Positions 1 through 8,432 of a stretch of 46,115 nt of DNA are shown in pieces. Both the position numbers and the translations under genes were made by a program. The stretch's first letter is position 1. Each line of letters opens with the position of its first letter. The notes under the pieces are model-generated. The model made no database searches and was not told the origin of the DNA. It was given only the letters and a program-made list of their open reading frames with translations. Origin of the DNA: an uncultured Pseudomonadota bacterium (lineage in GTDB: Bacteria > Pseudomonadota > Gammaproteobacteria > Ga0077536); NCBI GenBank assembly GCA_902557415.1, contig CACEAA010000010.1:1-46115 (forward strand), in the 5' to 3' direction.

Positions 1-1
1 C

Positions 2-1714
2 ATGTTGCAACGATATGCGGGTGAGCAATTTTTCAGCCGTTTAGGTGCAACTGAAATTTTGGGTGACATATGCGGCGCGACAGCGTACGACGCTATTTCT
101 TCTGTTATTGGACCTATGGACAGCATGCAAGTTGAAGATTTGCAGTATAGCAAGTTTATAATTTTATGGGGAACGAACACTGCTACGACAAACGTCCACC
201 TATGGGGGGGAGCGATTGCGACCGCAAGAAGATCAGGTGCGACCATCGTAGTAGTTGATCCTATTAAAACCAATACCGCAGCCCACGCGGACTGGCATAT
301 TCAAGTTAAGCCCGGCACAGACGCTGCATTAGCCTTAGCCATGATGCATGTAATTATTCGTGATGGTCTGTATGACAAAGATTTTGTTGATATGCATTGT
401 CTTGGATTTAACGAACTAAGTGAAAGGGTGAAGGAGTATCCTCCCGAAAAGGCTGAGGAAATTACGGGTATAAGTGCTACAGAAATTGAAAAATTCGCTA
501 TTGCTTATGCTACCACGAGCCCATCTGCCATACGCACAGTTGTGGGAATGGAGCGTTACTCCAATGGACACACCGCAGTGCGCGCAGTTGCGTGTTTGCC
601 GGGTCTTGTTGGTGCTTATCGTGAGAAAGGTGGTGGGCTGAGTTCTTTCATGCTTTCTATGTTTTTTGAGGCGCTTGATTATAGCGTTATGCTTCCCCCC
701 GAGGAGCATTTGCCGAGAAGCAGAAGCTTACATCTCGCAGAATTAGGTAGAGCCTTAACGGATCCAGATATGGATCCTCCAGTAGAATGCCTTATGGTTT
801 ATAACTCTAATCCAGTAGTGACTGCGCCCAATCAAAATTTAGTGATCGAAGGGCTTAAACGCGACGATTTATTTGCGGTGGTACACGAGCAGTTTATAAC
901 TGACACAGCACTTTACGCAGATATTGTTTTACCAGCCACGACGCAATTTGAGCATTTAGAACTGATGCCTTCGTGGGGTACTGGCTATTTAGCGCTAAAT
1001 AAACCTGCTATTGAGCCTTTAGGCGAGGCGGTTCCAAATACTGAACTATTCCGCCGGCTATCGAGTGCCATGGGCTATACCGAGACCTATCTTCATTTAT
1101 CGGACGAAGAGCGTATTCGTCTTATGATGGCCACTGGTCATAAATATATTTGTGGGATAACTTATGAAACCTTAGCTGAAAATGGATGGGCCTCGCTAAA
1201 TTTAGGAGACTTTCAACCGTTAGTTAATGGACAATTTACGACTCCAAGCGGCAAGTGCGAATTTTACTCGCAAGACTATGCCGATGCGGGACAAGATCCG
1301 CTCCCAATCTATGAGCCATTAGACCCTTTTGAATATGGAGTTGATTATGAAACTCCTTTACATTTAGTAAGCGCAAAAAATGCTCACTTTTTGAACTCAG
1401 AATATGTAAATTTACGTCATCGTGGTACTGCAAAGCGCCAGCCCGAGGTCGAAATGAACCCCCACGATGCGGCCAGTCGCGATATAGTTGATGGTGACAT
1501 GGTCAGCCTGTATAACCGCTTTGGCGAGGTTTGGGTGAGGGTACACGTATCGAATATGACGAAGGAGGGTGTTGTCTACTTGCCGTTTAATTGGTGGCCT
1601 GAGACTACCGCTAATGGCCAATCAGCTAATGCCTTAACTCCTGATGGGGTGAGTAGGCGGGACATCGGAAGTAATGCATTTGATGCACATGTTCAGATTC
1701 GGAAAGCGGGGTAG
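2..1714 (+). CDS. Molybdopterin-dependent oxidoreductase, DMSO reductase family (5' end missing)
   Basis: The frame is already open at the left edge, so the ATG at base 2 is probably internal. The visible 570 residues cover the molybdopterin-guanine-dinucleotide binding core and the C-terminal dinucleotide-binding domain (about residues 450-565, with the motif SAKNAHFLNSEY and a PFNWWP tail). Typical features are the WGTNTATTNVH stretch near residue 56, VDPIKTNTA near 86, and YADIVLPATTQFEH near 305. The N-terminal [4Fe-4S] cysteine region expected in this family lies outside the window. The substrate cannot be assigned: formate dehydrogenase-like, BisC-like and uncharacterised oxidoreductases share these features. 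An alpha/beta hydrolase follows 54 bases downstream on the same strand and may be co-transcribed. Confidence 0.9.
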   Translation: MLQRYAGEQFFSRLGATEILGDICGATAYDAISSVIGPMDSMQVEDLQYSKFIILWGTNTATTNVHLWGGAIATARRSGATIVVVDPIKTNTAAHADWHIQVKPGTDAALALAMMHVIIRDGLYDKDFVDMHCLGFNELSERVKEYPPEKAEEITGISATEIEKFAIAYATTSPSAIRTVVGMERYSNGHTAVRAVACLPGLVGAYREKGGGLSSFMLSMFFEALDYSVMLPPEEHLPRSRSLHLAELGRALTDPDMDPPVECLMVYNSNPVVTAPNQNLVIEGLKRDDLFAVVHEQFITDTALYADIVLPATTQFEHLELMPSWGTGYLALNKPAIEPLGEAVPNTELFRRLSSAMGYTETYLHLSDEERIRLMMATGHKYICGITYETLAENGWASLNLGDFQPLVNGQFTTPSGKCEFYSQDYADAGQDPLPIYEPLDPFEYGVDYETPLHLVSAKNAHFLNSEYVNLRHRGTAKRQPEVEMNPHDAASRDIVDGDMVSLYNRFGEVWVRVHVSNMTKEGVVYLPFNWWPETTANGQSANALTPDGVSRRDIGSNAFDAHVQIRKAG

Positions 1715-1768
1715 TTGAAATTTCGTGACTTATAATCTGTAAAGACAAAGTTTTAAAGGGGAATACCT

Positions 1769-2815
1769 ATGGGTTCACAGGATAATTATTATTCGCAAGA
1801 AAATCACGGTCTTCACGAGTATTTAGATCTGGGAGACTTTCCTCTAATATCTGGCGAAGTTTTACTTAATGCAAAGCTGGCCTACAAAACTTTAGGGACT
1901 CTGAGTGACAAGAAAGACAATGCTATTTTATTTCCGCACATGTGGTCGGGCACATCGGCTTCTATGGAGTCCTTTGTCGGCCCTGGTCGTCCCCTAGACC
2001 CTGATAAATATTTTATAATTTTCCCTGGACAATTTGCGAATGGATTTTCATCGTCTCCGAGTAATACGAAAGCGCCGCAAGATGCCGGTAACTTCCCGAA
2101 TATTATGATTGGTGATGACGTGATCGCTCAGCATGAATTGATTACTAAAGTGTTCGATATTTCTGAACTACAACTAGTAACAGGCTGGTCGATGGGTGCT
2201 GAGCAAACGTACGAATGGGCGGTCCGATATCCGAGTATGGTAAAACGTGCTGTACCTTTCGCCGGCACGGCTAAGACAACACCTCACGATTATATATTTG
2301 TTCGTTCTCATGAGAATGCAATTAAGTCTGATCCGGCATGGGCGGAAGGTTTTTACGGTAAATCGACTGACGTACATGTAGGATTGCGACGGCACGCAGA
2401 GACTTGGTCAGTGATGGGTTTGTGCTCTGAATTTTACAAGCAAGAGGTTTGGCGTGAGATCGGATTTGCGTCACTTGATGAATTCTTGGTTGGCTTCTGG
2501 GAAGCTTATTTTAAGCCCATGGATCCTAATAATTTGATTTGGATGGCTTGGAAGTGGAGACACGGGGATGTGAGTCTTAATTCTAAAAATAATCTTGACG
2601 AGGCCCTGGGAAGGATAACTGCGAAGGTTACTGCAGTAGCTTTCGCCAACGATATGTTTTTCCCACCATCGGATATTGTAGAGGAAGTTTCTAAAATTCC
2701 AAACGCGGAGTATCGACTAGTAGAGTCTCTTTGGGCACATTTCACAATGTTTTGTATGAATGAGAAAGATAAAAAAGCAATCGATGATATCTTCACAGAA
2801 GTTTTATCGACTTAA
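1769..2815 (+). CDS. Alpha/beta-fold hydrolase, homoserine O-acetyltransferase (MetX)-like
   Basis: This 348-residue protein has the MetX/alpha-beta hydrolase layout. The nucleophile elbow is GWSMGA with Ser141. A late Asp lies in FANDMFFPPSD and a His in SLWAHF, completing a plausible Ser-Asp-His triad. Early residues (LAYKTLGTLS, then HMWSGTSAS) match the acetyltransferase subfamily, in which the equivalent elbow is usually GGSMGG. The Trp in place of the second Gly and the unlinked context argue against a role in methionine synthesis, so an uncharacterised acyltransferase or hydrolase is more likely. A Shine-Dalgarno (AAAGGGG) precedes the ATG. It follows the molybdopterin enzyme on the same strand and converges with the AlkB-like gene. 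Confidence 0.85.
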   Translation: MGSQDNYYSQENHGLHEYLDLGDFPLISGEVLLNAKLAYKTLGTLSDKKDNAILFPHMWSGTSASMESFVGPGRPLDPDKYFIIFPGQFANGFSSSPSNTKAPQDAGNFPNIMIGDDVIAQHELITKVFDISELQLVTGWSMGAEQTYEWAVRYPSMVKRAVPFAGTAKTTPHDYIFVRSHENAIKSDPAWAEGFYGKSTDVHVGLRRHAETWSVMGLCSEFYKQEVWREIGFASLDEFLVGFWEAYFKPMDPNNLIWMAWKWRHGDVSLNSKNNLDEALGRITAKVTAVAFANDMFFPPSDIVEEVSKIPNAEYRLVESLWAHFTMFCMNEKDKKAIDDIFTEVLST

Positions 2816-2857
2816 GGATTCGTCTTTTATTATTCTCCGGCTCTAAGTTTAAGCTGC

Positions 2858-4048
2858 TTAGTTAACCGATGCGCGCGCTTCTAGTTGCTCAATGCCCGAT
2901 TCATAGTTGTGTTGGGCGATAACTTTGAGTTCTTCGGAAGTTGCCCAATTTTCATCCCAATCTCTAAGCATAACTAGCATCTCTTTCCAAAACCAAAATG
3001 GTATCCAGGAAATTAGAGTCATAGTGATATATCCATAGGGGCTCTCAGGCATCGGTTTCCATTGAAATTGATAGTGAGGCTGATCCGCATTTTCGTGATG
3101 AGTACCATGACGACCAAGATTAAAAGTAAAATGATTACCGATTGGGTTGCAGCTAGAAAAAGTATTTCGTGAAGTAATAGGTTCCCCATCTAGACGAATC
3201 AATCCGTAGTGTGAGAAAAAGTTCAGGCCTTCCAGAATGTATTTAGATACTAAAGCAGCTAGCAACCAGACGCCTAGTCCCATGAGTCCACTCGCGAGGT
3301 AAGCTAAAAGTATAATAACCCCGCCTCTTAGCCACGCCTGTATTACGCGATTGTGAAGAGAAAAGCGGCTTTTTCCTATAGCATCCAATCGCTTTTTTTC
3401 AATACCAAAACCGTTTGTCCATTGTTCAAGTTGGCCTTTTGTTAGAAATTCATAAAAACCCATTCCGCGTTTCGGAGACACAGGGTCTCGTCCAACAAGC
3501 CCTAAATTTTTATGGTGTCCATATACATGTTCGGTGGCAAAATTCGTTCCGAATGACAGCGCAAAGTCCCATCGCCCAAGCCACAAATCAAAGGGTTTTG
3601 AGATACGATGGGTTAACTCATGACAGGAGCCAGTCCCACTTACCCCCAGTAGTGCACCTAGTGACAGTCCGGCGCCCAAGATAGCAAGAAATCCATTACT
3701 TTCCTTAGCCAGTAATACATCGTAACTTATCCCAAAAAAGATCAGCTGCTCATTGATAAATCCGCCCCACCCGAGCAGATCAATTGGACTGACGACCCAA
3801 AGAGTAGCGAAAAAGACAAAGAAGTGACAAACAACTGCTGAGTAGATTATCAGATCATGAATGATAGGATGACTATATTTCGGATTGCTTTCGTCGCGCC
3901 AGTTTTTAGTGAGGATCTCTCCCCCTACACCTATTAAGAATAAAAAAGCTACTCCGCACCAGGTCCAGGCACCTCCGAGTAATAGGCCTGCTACTAGCAA
4001 GAAACTCCAGATCCAATGGATGTAACCAAATCTCAAATATTTCCACAT
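2858..4048 (-). CDS. alkB: AlkB-type membrane di-iron monooxygenase (alkane 1-monooxygenase-like)
   Basis: This 396-residue integral membrane protein is about as long as alkane 1-monooxygenases. It carries the histidine clusters of the family: HELTH (His143, His147), EHVYGHH (His174, His178, His179) and RHGTHH (His314, His317, His318), plus the NFFSHYGLIR motif (His280). These residues ligate the di-iron centre that hydroxylates a terminal methyl group using O2. Hydrophobic segments lie at the N-terminus, around residues 60-110, 115-135 and 240-270. No rubredoxin gene is visible nearby. The gene is divergent from an acyl-CoA ligase at 4321, which fits oxidation of an alkyl chain followed by CoA activation. 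The substrate is uncertain: alkane, an alkyl side chain or a xylene-type aromatic methyl are all possible. Confidence 0.85.
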   Translation of the reverse strand: MWKYLRFGYIHWIWSFLLVAGLLLGGAWTWCGVAFLFLIGVGGEILTKNWRDESNPKYSHPIIHDLIIYSAVVCHFFVFFATLWVVSPIDLLGWGGFINEQLIFFGISYDVLLAKESNGFLAILGAGLSLGALLGVSGTGSCHELTHRISKPFDLWLGRWDFALSFGTNFATEHVYGHHKNLGLVGRDPVSPKRGMGFYEFLTKGQLEQWTNGFGIEKKRLDAIGKSRFSLHNRVIQAWLRGGVIILLAYLASGLMGLGVWLLAALVSKYILEGLNFFSHYGLIRLDGEPITSRNTFSSCNPIGNHFTFNLGRHGTHHENADQPHYQFQWKPMPESPYGYITMTLISWIPFWFWKEMLVMLRDWDENWATSEELKVIAQHNYESGIEQLEARASVN

Positions 4049-4320
4049 ATTTGGTGCTCCCTTCTCTTCTATCTCATTTGTTACAAGTCTTTCTCACCTA
4101 ATTTTTTTCTAATGAAAAAGCCTGAGGGATCAGGGTAACCCCAACTGTTCCCGATATCAAATGAACTGAAAATCTATTGCAAAATTTATTAAGCTGTTTA
4201 GTAATATTACCCTAATAGCGATCTGGATGGTCGATTTATTCTATCGAAGGTGTATTCTTATTGTTTAATTAAAATAACTTTGGAAAGAGACATAGAGTAG
4301 CAACTAGGGGAGAAGAATTT
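4049..4320. other. Divergent intergenic region between the alkB-like gene and the acyl-CoA ligase gene
   Basis: This is the longest gene-free stretch in the window (272 bases). It must contain the start signals for two divergent genes. I see a strong Shine-Dalgarno (GGGGAG) just before the ligase ATG, but no confident promoter boxes, operator palindrome, RNA gene or terminator. Confidence 0.5.
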
Positions 4321-5829
4321 ATGCCTATAAAACATTATGATTGGTCTGCATATCATGCGAATGTTCGACCACATAAAGTGGCTATAAAAGATTTAAGCGC
4401 GAAAAAAGAACTCACTTATCTGGATTTAGATCGGAGAGCAAATAGGTTAGCAGCTTGGTTACAGGGACAAGGAGTAGCGAAAGGTGATCGTGTGGCGATT
4501 TTGTCTCAAAACTGCCCAGAGTTTTTCGAGCTTGAATTTGCCTGCGCAAAAATTGGTGCGGTGGAACTCCCCCTTAATTGGCGATTAACTAAACCTGAGC
4601 TTGAATATATTTTGTGTGATAGTGAACCTTCTGTTCTAATTTATGATGAGACATTTTCGGACGTTTCTACAGCGCTACTGATTGATTGCGGTATACAGTC
4701 GTCGCTTGAGATCAATCAAAATGATATTTGTAATCAGTATGAAATGGCTCTGGGTAATGCACATGATGCGCCTACGATTGTTGAGTGCTATCAGGAAGAT
4801 TTGATAATGATCATGTACACTTCGGGAACTACTGGTCACCCCAAAGGTGCTATGATTACTCATCAAATGCAGTTGTATAATGCGATAAATTTAGCGGCTC
4901 CAGCATTGGTGACGACCGAAACTGTGCAGCTGGTCGTGCTTCCTCTATTTCACACTGGTGGTATGAACTGCTACGCAAATCCAGTTTTGCATGCTGGAGG
5001 TCAGATAATTCTAATTAGGGAGTTTGAGCCAGGGTTAGCTCTATCGATAATTGGTGATCCCGATTACCAAGTCAGTCATTTTTTCGGTGTGCCGGCGCCC
5101 TATCAATTTATGATGAATCATCCAAGTTTTGCCGGCACAGATCTGTCAAGTTTAAAAATAGCGGGGATAGGAGGAGCACCTTGCGCCGAGTCAATTTTGC
5201 GGACTTGGGCAGATCGTGGTGTCGCAATGGTTCAAGGATGGGGGATGACCGAAACAAGTCCAGGTGGCATAGGTCTCGATCCTAGCGATGCTGAGAGAAA
5301 ACTCGGATCGGCGGGCAAGCCGCTGCTACATACTGAGGTGAAAGTAGTTGATGATCGAGGGCAAGAGTTGCCTTGGGGCGAGGTTGGAGAGCTATATATA
5401 AAAGGTCCAAATATAACCCCAGGCTATTGGAATAATCCTAAAGCGACTGCAGATTCATTTGACGAAGGCTGGCTAAAAACTGGGGATGCCGCCCGTTTTG
5501 ATGATGAGGGATTTATTTATATTGTTGACCGCTGGAAAGATATGTATATATCGGGCGGCGAGAACGTATATCCGGCGGAAGTAGAAAATGTTATATATCA
5601 AATTCCTGAAATCGCTGAGGTTGCCATAATTGGAGTACCGGACGAGCGCTGGGGCGAAACGGGGAAAGCATTCTTGGTGGTAAAGTCTGGCACTACGATT
5701 GACGAGGGTACTGTGATTTCCCACTGTCTTAAAAACTTAGCGAAGTTTAAAGTACCACAGTCAGTTGAGTTTATTGACGCTTTGCCTAGAAATGCTACGG
5801 GCAAGGTACTGAAAAGGTCTCTTAGCTAG
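4321..5829 (+). CDS. AMP-dependent acyl-CoA synthetase/ligase
   Basis: This 502-residue adenylate-forming enzyme activates a carboxylic acid to an acyl-adenylate and then an acyl-CoA. The AMP-binding P-loop YTSGTTGHPKG spans residues 166-176. The GWGMTETSPGG motif, the TGD motif (GWLKTGD), the hinge region DRWKDMYISGGENVYP and the C-terminal catalytic Lys495 (PRNATGK) are all present. The length fits fatty-acid or aryl-acid CoA ligases (FadD/MenE type), but the exact acid cannot be read from the sequence. The ATG is preceded by GGGGAG. A SnoaL-fold protein and an MFS transporter follow on the same strand, which suggests a small catabolic operon, possibly linked to the divergent monooxygenase. 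Confidence 0.9.
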   Translation: MPIKHYDWSAYHANVRPHKVAIKDLSAKKELTYLDLDRRANRLAAWLQGQGVAKGDRVAILSQNCPEFFELEFACAKIGAVELPLNWRLTKPELEYILCDSEPSVLIYDETFSDVSTALLIDCGIQSSLEINQNDICNQYEMALGNAHDAPTIVECYQEDLIMIMYTSGTTGHPKGAMITHQMQLYNAINLAAPALVTTETVQLVVLPLFHTGGMNCYANPVLHAGGQIILIREFEPGLALSIIGDPDYQVSHFFGVPAPYQFMMNHPSFAGTDLSSLKIAGIGGAPCAESILRTWADRGVAMVQGWGMTETSPGGIGLDPSDAERKLGSAGKPLLHTEVKVVDDRGQELPWGEVGELYIKGPNITPGYWNNPKATADSFDEGWLKTGDAARFDDEGFIYIVDRWKDMYISGGENVYPAEVENVIYQIPEIAEVAIIGVPDERWGETGKAFLVVKSGTTIDEGTVISHCLKNLAKFKVPQSVEFIDALPRNATGKVLKRSLS

Positions 5830-5874
5830 ATAGTTGATAAAGCGGGATTAGATAAGGAGAGGGGAGTACTTAAG

Positions 5875-6309
5875 ATGGATCTTGATTGGTTAATTTCGCG
5901 CGCGTCAATTAGCGATCTACCGGTACGTTACTGTGATTGTGTTTGGCGAGATGACATGGAGAGTCTGGTGGAGTTATTTGCGCCGTCTGGGTCATTCGTT
6001 GCTATTTTTGATGGGATTGAAACCATGGTAAGCGGACACAAAGCGCTCTCAGAATTTTATAAGGCTGCCGTCAGATTTATGCCGCGTCCTTATATTCACA
6101 ACCATGTCGTAGAAATTGTATCCATGGAATTCGCGACAGGTCGGTGCTATCTAGACCTCCGGAGTGGTCGACATAATATGGACTGGTTAGGCGCGGGGTT
6201 TTACGAGGATGAATACGTTAAGATCGGCTCCGAATGGAAGTTTCAAGCACGTAAATTTACTGCGTTGAGAATGGAAGAACTTCCTGATGGGATTAATGTA
6301 TCTCAATAG
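5875..6309 (+). CDS. SnoaL/NTF2-like fold protein (nuclear transport factor 2 family)
   Basis: This 144-residue protein has the SnoaL-like_4 pattern: an N-terminal helix pair (SISDLPVRYCDCVWRDDMESLVELFAP), a segment about setting the field around residue 50 (the SGHKALSEFYK helix), and a beta-sheet ending in WKFQARKF. Members are often small hydratases, isomerases or dehydratases acting on aromatic or polycyclic substrates, or uncharacterised partners of acyl-CoA enzymes. No catalytic residue can be assigned with confidence. A very strong purine-rich Shine-Dalgarno (AAGGAGAGGGG) precedes the ATG. It lies 45 bases after the acyl-CoA ligase and 40 before the MFS gene, so co-transcription is likely. 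Confidence 0.75.
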   Translation: MDLDWLISRASISDLPVRYCDCVWRDDMESLVELFAPSGSFVAIFDGIETMVSGHKALSEFYKAAVRFMPRPYIHNHVVEIVSMEFATGRCYLDLRSGRHNMDWLGAGFYEDEYVKIGSEWKFQARKFTALRMEELPDGINVSQ

Positions 6310-6349
6310 ACAAACGCATCAGAATTCAAATTAAACATTAAGGCTTGTT

Positions 6350-7636
6350 ATGTCCCTCACATCAAATATTTACTCGCGTCCATCGGCGCGATATTACGCT
6401 CTGGGTTTGTTGACAGTAGTGTATACTTTCAATTTTGTTGACCGCCAATTATTGGCTATTCTACAAGAATCAATCAAAGCCGATCTTCTATTATCGGACT
6501 CTCAGCTTGGGTTACTTACAGGGTTTGCTTTCGCTGTCTTTTATGTGCTGGCCGGGATTCCTATTGCGCGCTGGGCGGATAAATCAAATCGAAAAAACAT
6601 AGTGGCGCTCGCCATTGGATGTTGGAGCTTCATGACAGCTATCAGCGGGCTAGTTCAAAGTTATACTCAGTTACTATTAGCTCGAATAGGCGTCGGAGTA
6701 GGTGAGGCCGGCGGCAGCCCACCCTCCCATTCGATTATTTCTGATATTTTCCCGCCAGAAAATCGAGCTAGCGCGCTAGCATTTTATTGCACAGGTATAA
6801 ATATAGGTGTGCTTTTAGGCTTTTTATTTGGAGGTTGGTTGAATGAAGTGTTCAGTTGGAGAGTTGCATTTTTTGTAGTCGGTGTACCGGGCATACTTAT
6901 AGCACTAATCGTAGGATTTACACTGCGCGAGCCCATTCGTGGTTTTTCTGAAAACAAATCTGTTAGCGAGGCATCTGAGTCGTCCTATGGGGTAGTGTTT
7001 GCGACATTATGGAATTCTAGATCTTTTAGGCATATTGCCGTGGGTGCCGCCCTTAATGCGTTTGCGACATATTCGACTAGTAGTTGGGTCGCCTCATTTA
7101 TGATTAGAAGTCATGGTTTAAGTACCGGAGAGATTGGCACTTGGCTTGCCGCTATCTTGGGTTTAGGGGGCGCGGTTGGTGTTTTTTTTGGCAGCTACAT
7201 TGCAGAACGACTTGCATTGAAGGACATCCGTTGGTATGTGTGGCTGCCTAGTTTGGCTGGATTCATATGTGTTCCTTTCTTGGTAGTGACATATTTAGCG
7301 AGTGATCCGTATCATTCATTTTTCTTGCAAATTGTTCCAGGTATACTTTTTAATGTTTACCTTGGAAATGCGCTAGCTATGACTCATGGATTAGTCGGAT
7401 TAAGAATGCGTGCGTTATCTTCCGCGGTGCTATTTTTTATACTTAATATTATTGGGCTTGGTCTAGGGCCATGGCTTGTTGGGATTTTGAGTGATACTCT
7501 GGCGCCAAGTTTTGGAATTGAATCTCTCCGATACGCAATGTTATTTCTAATTCCTACTACAATGTGCTGGTCTGCATTTCATTTCTATTTCGCCGGCAGA
7601 ACTCTTGCTAATGACCTAGCCAATGCTCCCAATTAA
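6350..7636 (+). CDS. MFS transporter, spinster-like family
   Basis: This 428-residue protein has about twelve hydrophobic segments and the major facilitator signature loops. The motif NFVDRQLLAILQESIK in the first helix and the loop RWADKSNRKN (residues ~74-83) are typical of the spinster-like MFS group that is common beside degradation genes in marine and soil proteobacteria. The conserved RIGVGVGEAGGSPP stretch lies in helix 4. A central cytoplasmic loop sits around residues 190-215. It probably imports an organic acid or another substrate processed by the upstream ligase and SnoaL protein. The specificity is not visible in the sequence. It converges with a VOC-family gene 27 bases downstream. 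Confidence 0.88.
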   Translation: MSLTSNIYSRPSARYYALGLLTVVYTFNFVDRQLLAILQESIKADLLLSDSQLGLLTGFAFAVFYVLAGIPIARWADKSNRKNIVALAIGCWSFMTAISGLVQSYTQLLLARIGVGVGEAGGSPPSHSIISDIFPPENRASALAFYCTGINIGVLLGFLFGGWLNEVFSWRVAFFVVGVPGILIALIVGFTLREPIRGFSENKSVSEASESSYGVVFATLWNSRSFRHIAVGAALNAFATYSTSSWVASFMIRSHGLSTGEIGTWLAAILGLGGAVGVFFGSYIAERLALKDIRWYVWLPSLAGFICVPFLVVTYLASDPYHSFFLQIVPGILFNVYLGNALAMTHGLVGLRMRALSSAVLFFILNIIGLGLGPWLVGILSDTLAPSFGIESLRYAMLFLIPTTMCWSAFHFYFAGRTLANDLANAPN

Positions 7637-7663
7637 TACATACACGCTAAAAATAGGTTTGTT

Positions 7664-8362
7664 TCAAACGCGAGACCGAGCTACGGGAGGAGTGGATTCG
7701 CTTAGCTCTTTGGTTACAACGTCGTCCGGCAAATCAAAAGCCTGCGCAAAAGCTGGATCCATTTCAGAGTATTCCGGCATACCATTATTGCTGGGAGGCT
7801 GGTTAACGAAGGCTGCCCCTTTATCGCGTTTATAAGGTGCAGGTTCTTTATACCGCGCAAGTTCGCTCTCGGAGATATTATTCAATTCGACCACCTCGGG
7901 ATCTATCCAAGCTTCTCCATCTATGCTGGCGGGCGAAGTTGATATTTCAAGTGTGAGATTTTCAGGCCCCGCAAAATAGATAGACTGACAAAACCCGTGA
8001 TTAAGTGGTCCTAGGACACGGACCCCGTGTGATCTGATTCTATCTCTCATCGTTAATAATTCAGACTCAGAACTCACACTGAAGGCTATATGTTGCATAA
8101 CCCCAGGAGCACAAGGCTTTACAGGATTCCCTGCGTGAGAGACTCCTTTCTTTACCGGTATATCTTTCACCATCGGTGCGAAAACAAAAGCTACTGAAGA
8201 GTTGTCGTTAAGCTCCATAAATGCGTGAAAATAACCTTCGACATTATGCATCCAATATAGTGCTTTTAATTTCAGCCCTAGGACATCGGAGAAGAACTCT
8301 ATTTGTTTTTTTACGTCCGCTGTCATGAAAGCGACGTGGTGAACACCATTTACAAGTCCCAT
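7664..8362 (-). CDS. VOC-family (glyoxalase/extradiol dioxygenase fold) protein
   Basis: This 232-residue protein has two paired beta-alpha-beta-beta-beta modules. The first begins VHHVAFMTADVKKQIEFF and the second begins near VMQHIAFSV. Candidate metal ligands are the His in VHHVAF, the His in MQHIAF and the Glu in LTLEIS, the usual His-His-Glu arrangement. The C-terminal ~70 residues are a polar tail (ELARYKEPAPYKRDKG) seen in some glyoxalase-like dioxygenases. A good Shine-Dalgarno (AAGGAG) precedes the ATG. It could be an extradiol dioxygenase or an isomerase-type enzyme; the sequence does not decide. It is oriented with the downstream flavocytochrome genes but is separated from them by 70 bases. 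Confidence 0.8.
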   Translation of the reverse strand: MGLVNGVHHVAFMTADVKKQIEFFSDVLGLKLKALYWMHNVEGYFHAFMELNDNSSVAFVFAPMVKDIPVKKGVSHAGNPVKPCAPGVMQHIAFSVSSESELLTMRDRIRSHGVRVLGPLNHGFCQSIYFAGPENLTLEISTSPASIDGEAWIDPEVVELNNISESELARYKEPAPYKRDKGAAFVNQPPSNNGMPEYSEMDPAFAQAFDLPDDVVTKELSESTPPVARSRV

Positions 8363-8432
8363 TTATTTACTCCTTATGAAAAGTGTTTTTCATCGGTATG
8401 CCTAGATTATTCCCCCCCAAACAGACCGCAAA

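Noticed and set aside
2829-2870. Possible hairpin between the hydrolase and alkB-like genes (CTAAG...CTTAG)
   Set aside because: The stem is only about five base pairs and lacks a T tract, so it does not qualify as a terminator.
7623-7835. Small plus-strand reading frame after the MFS gene
   Set aside because: It is the opposite-strand shadow of the VOC protein's C-terminus, with no start signal or recognisable product.
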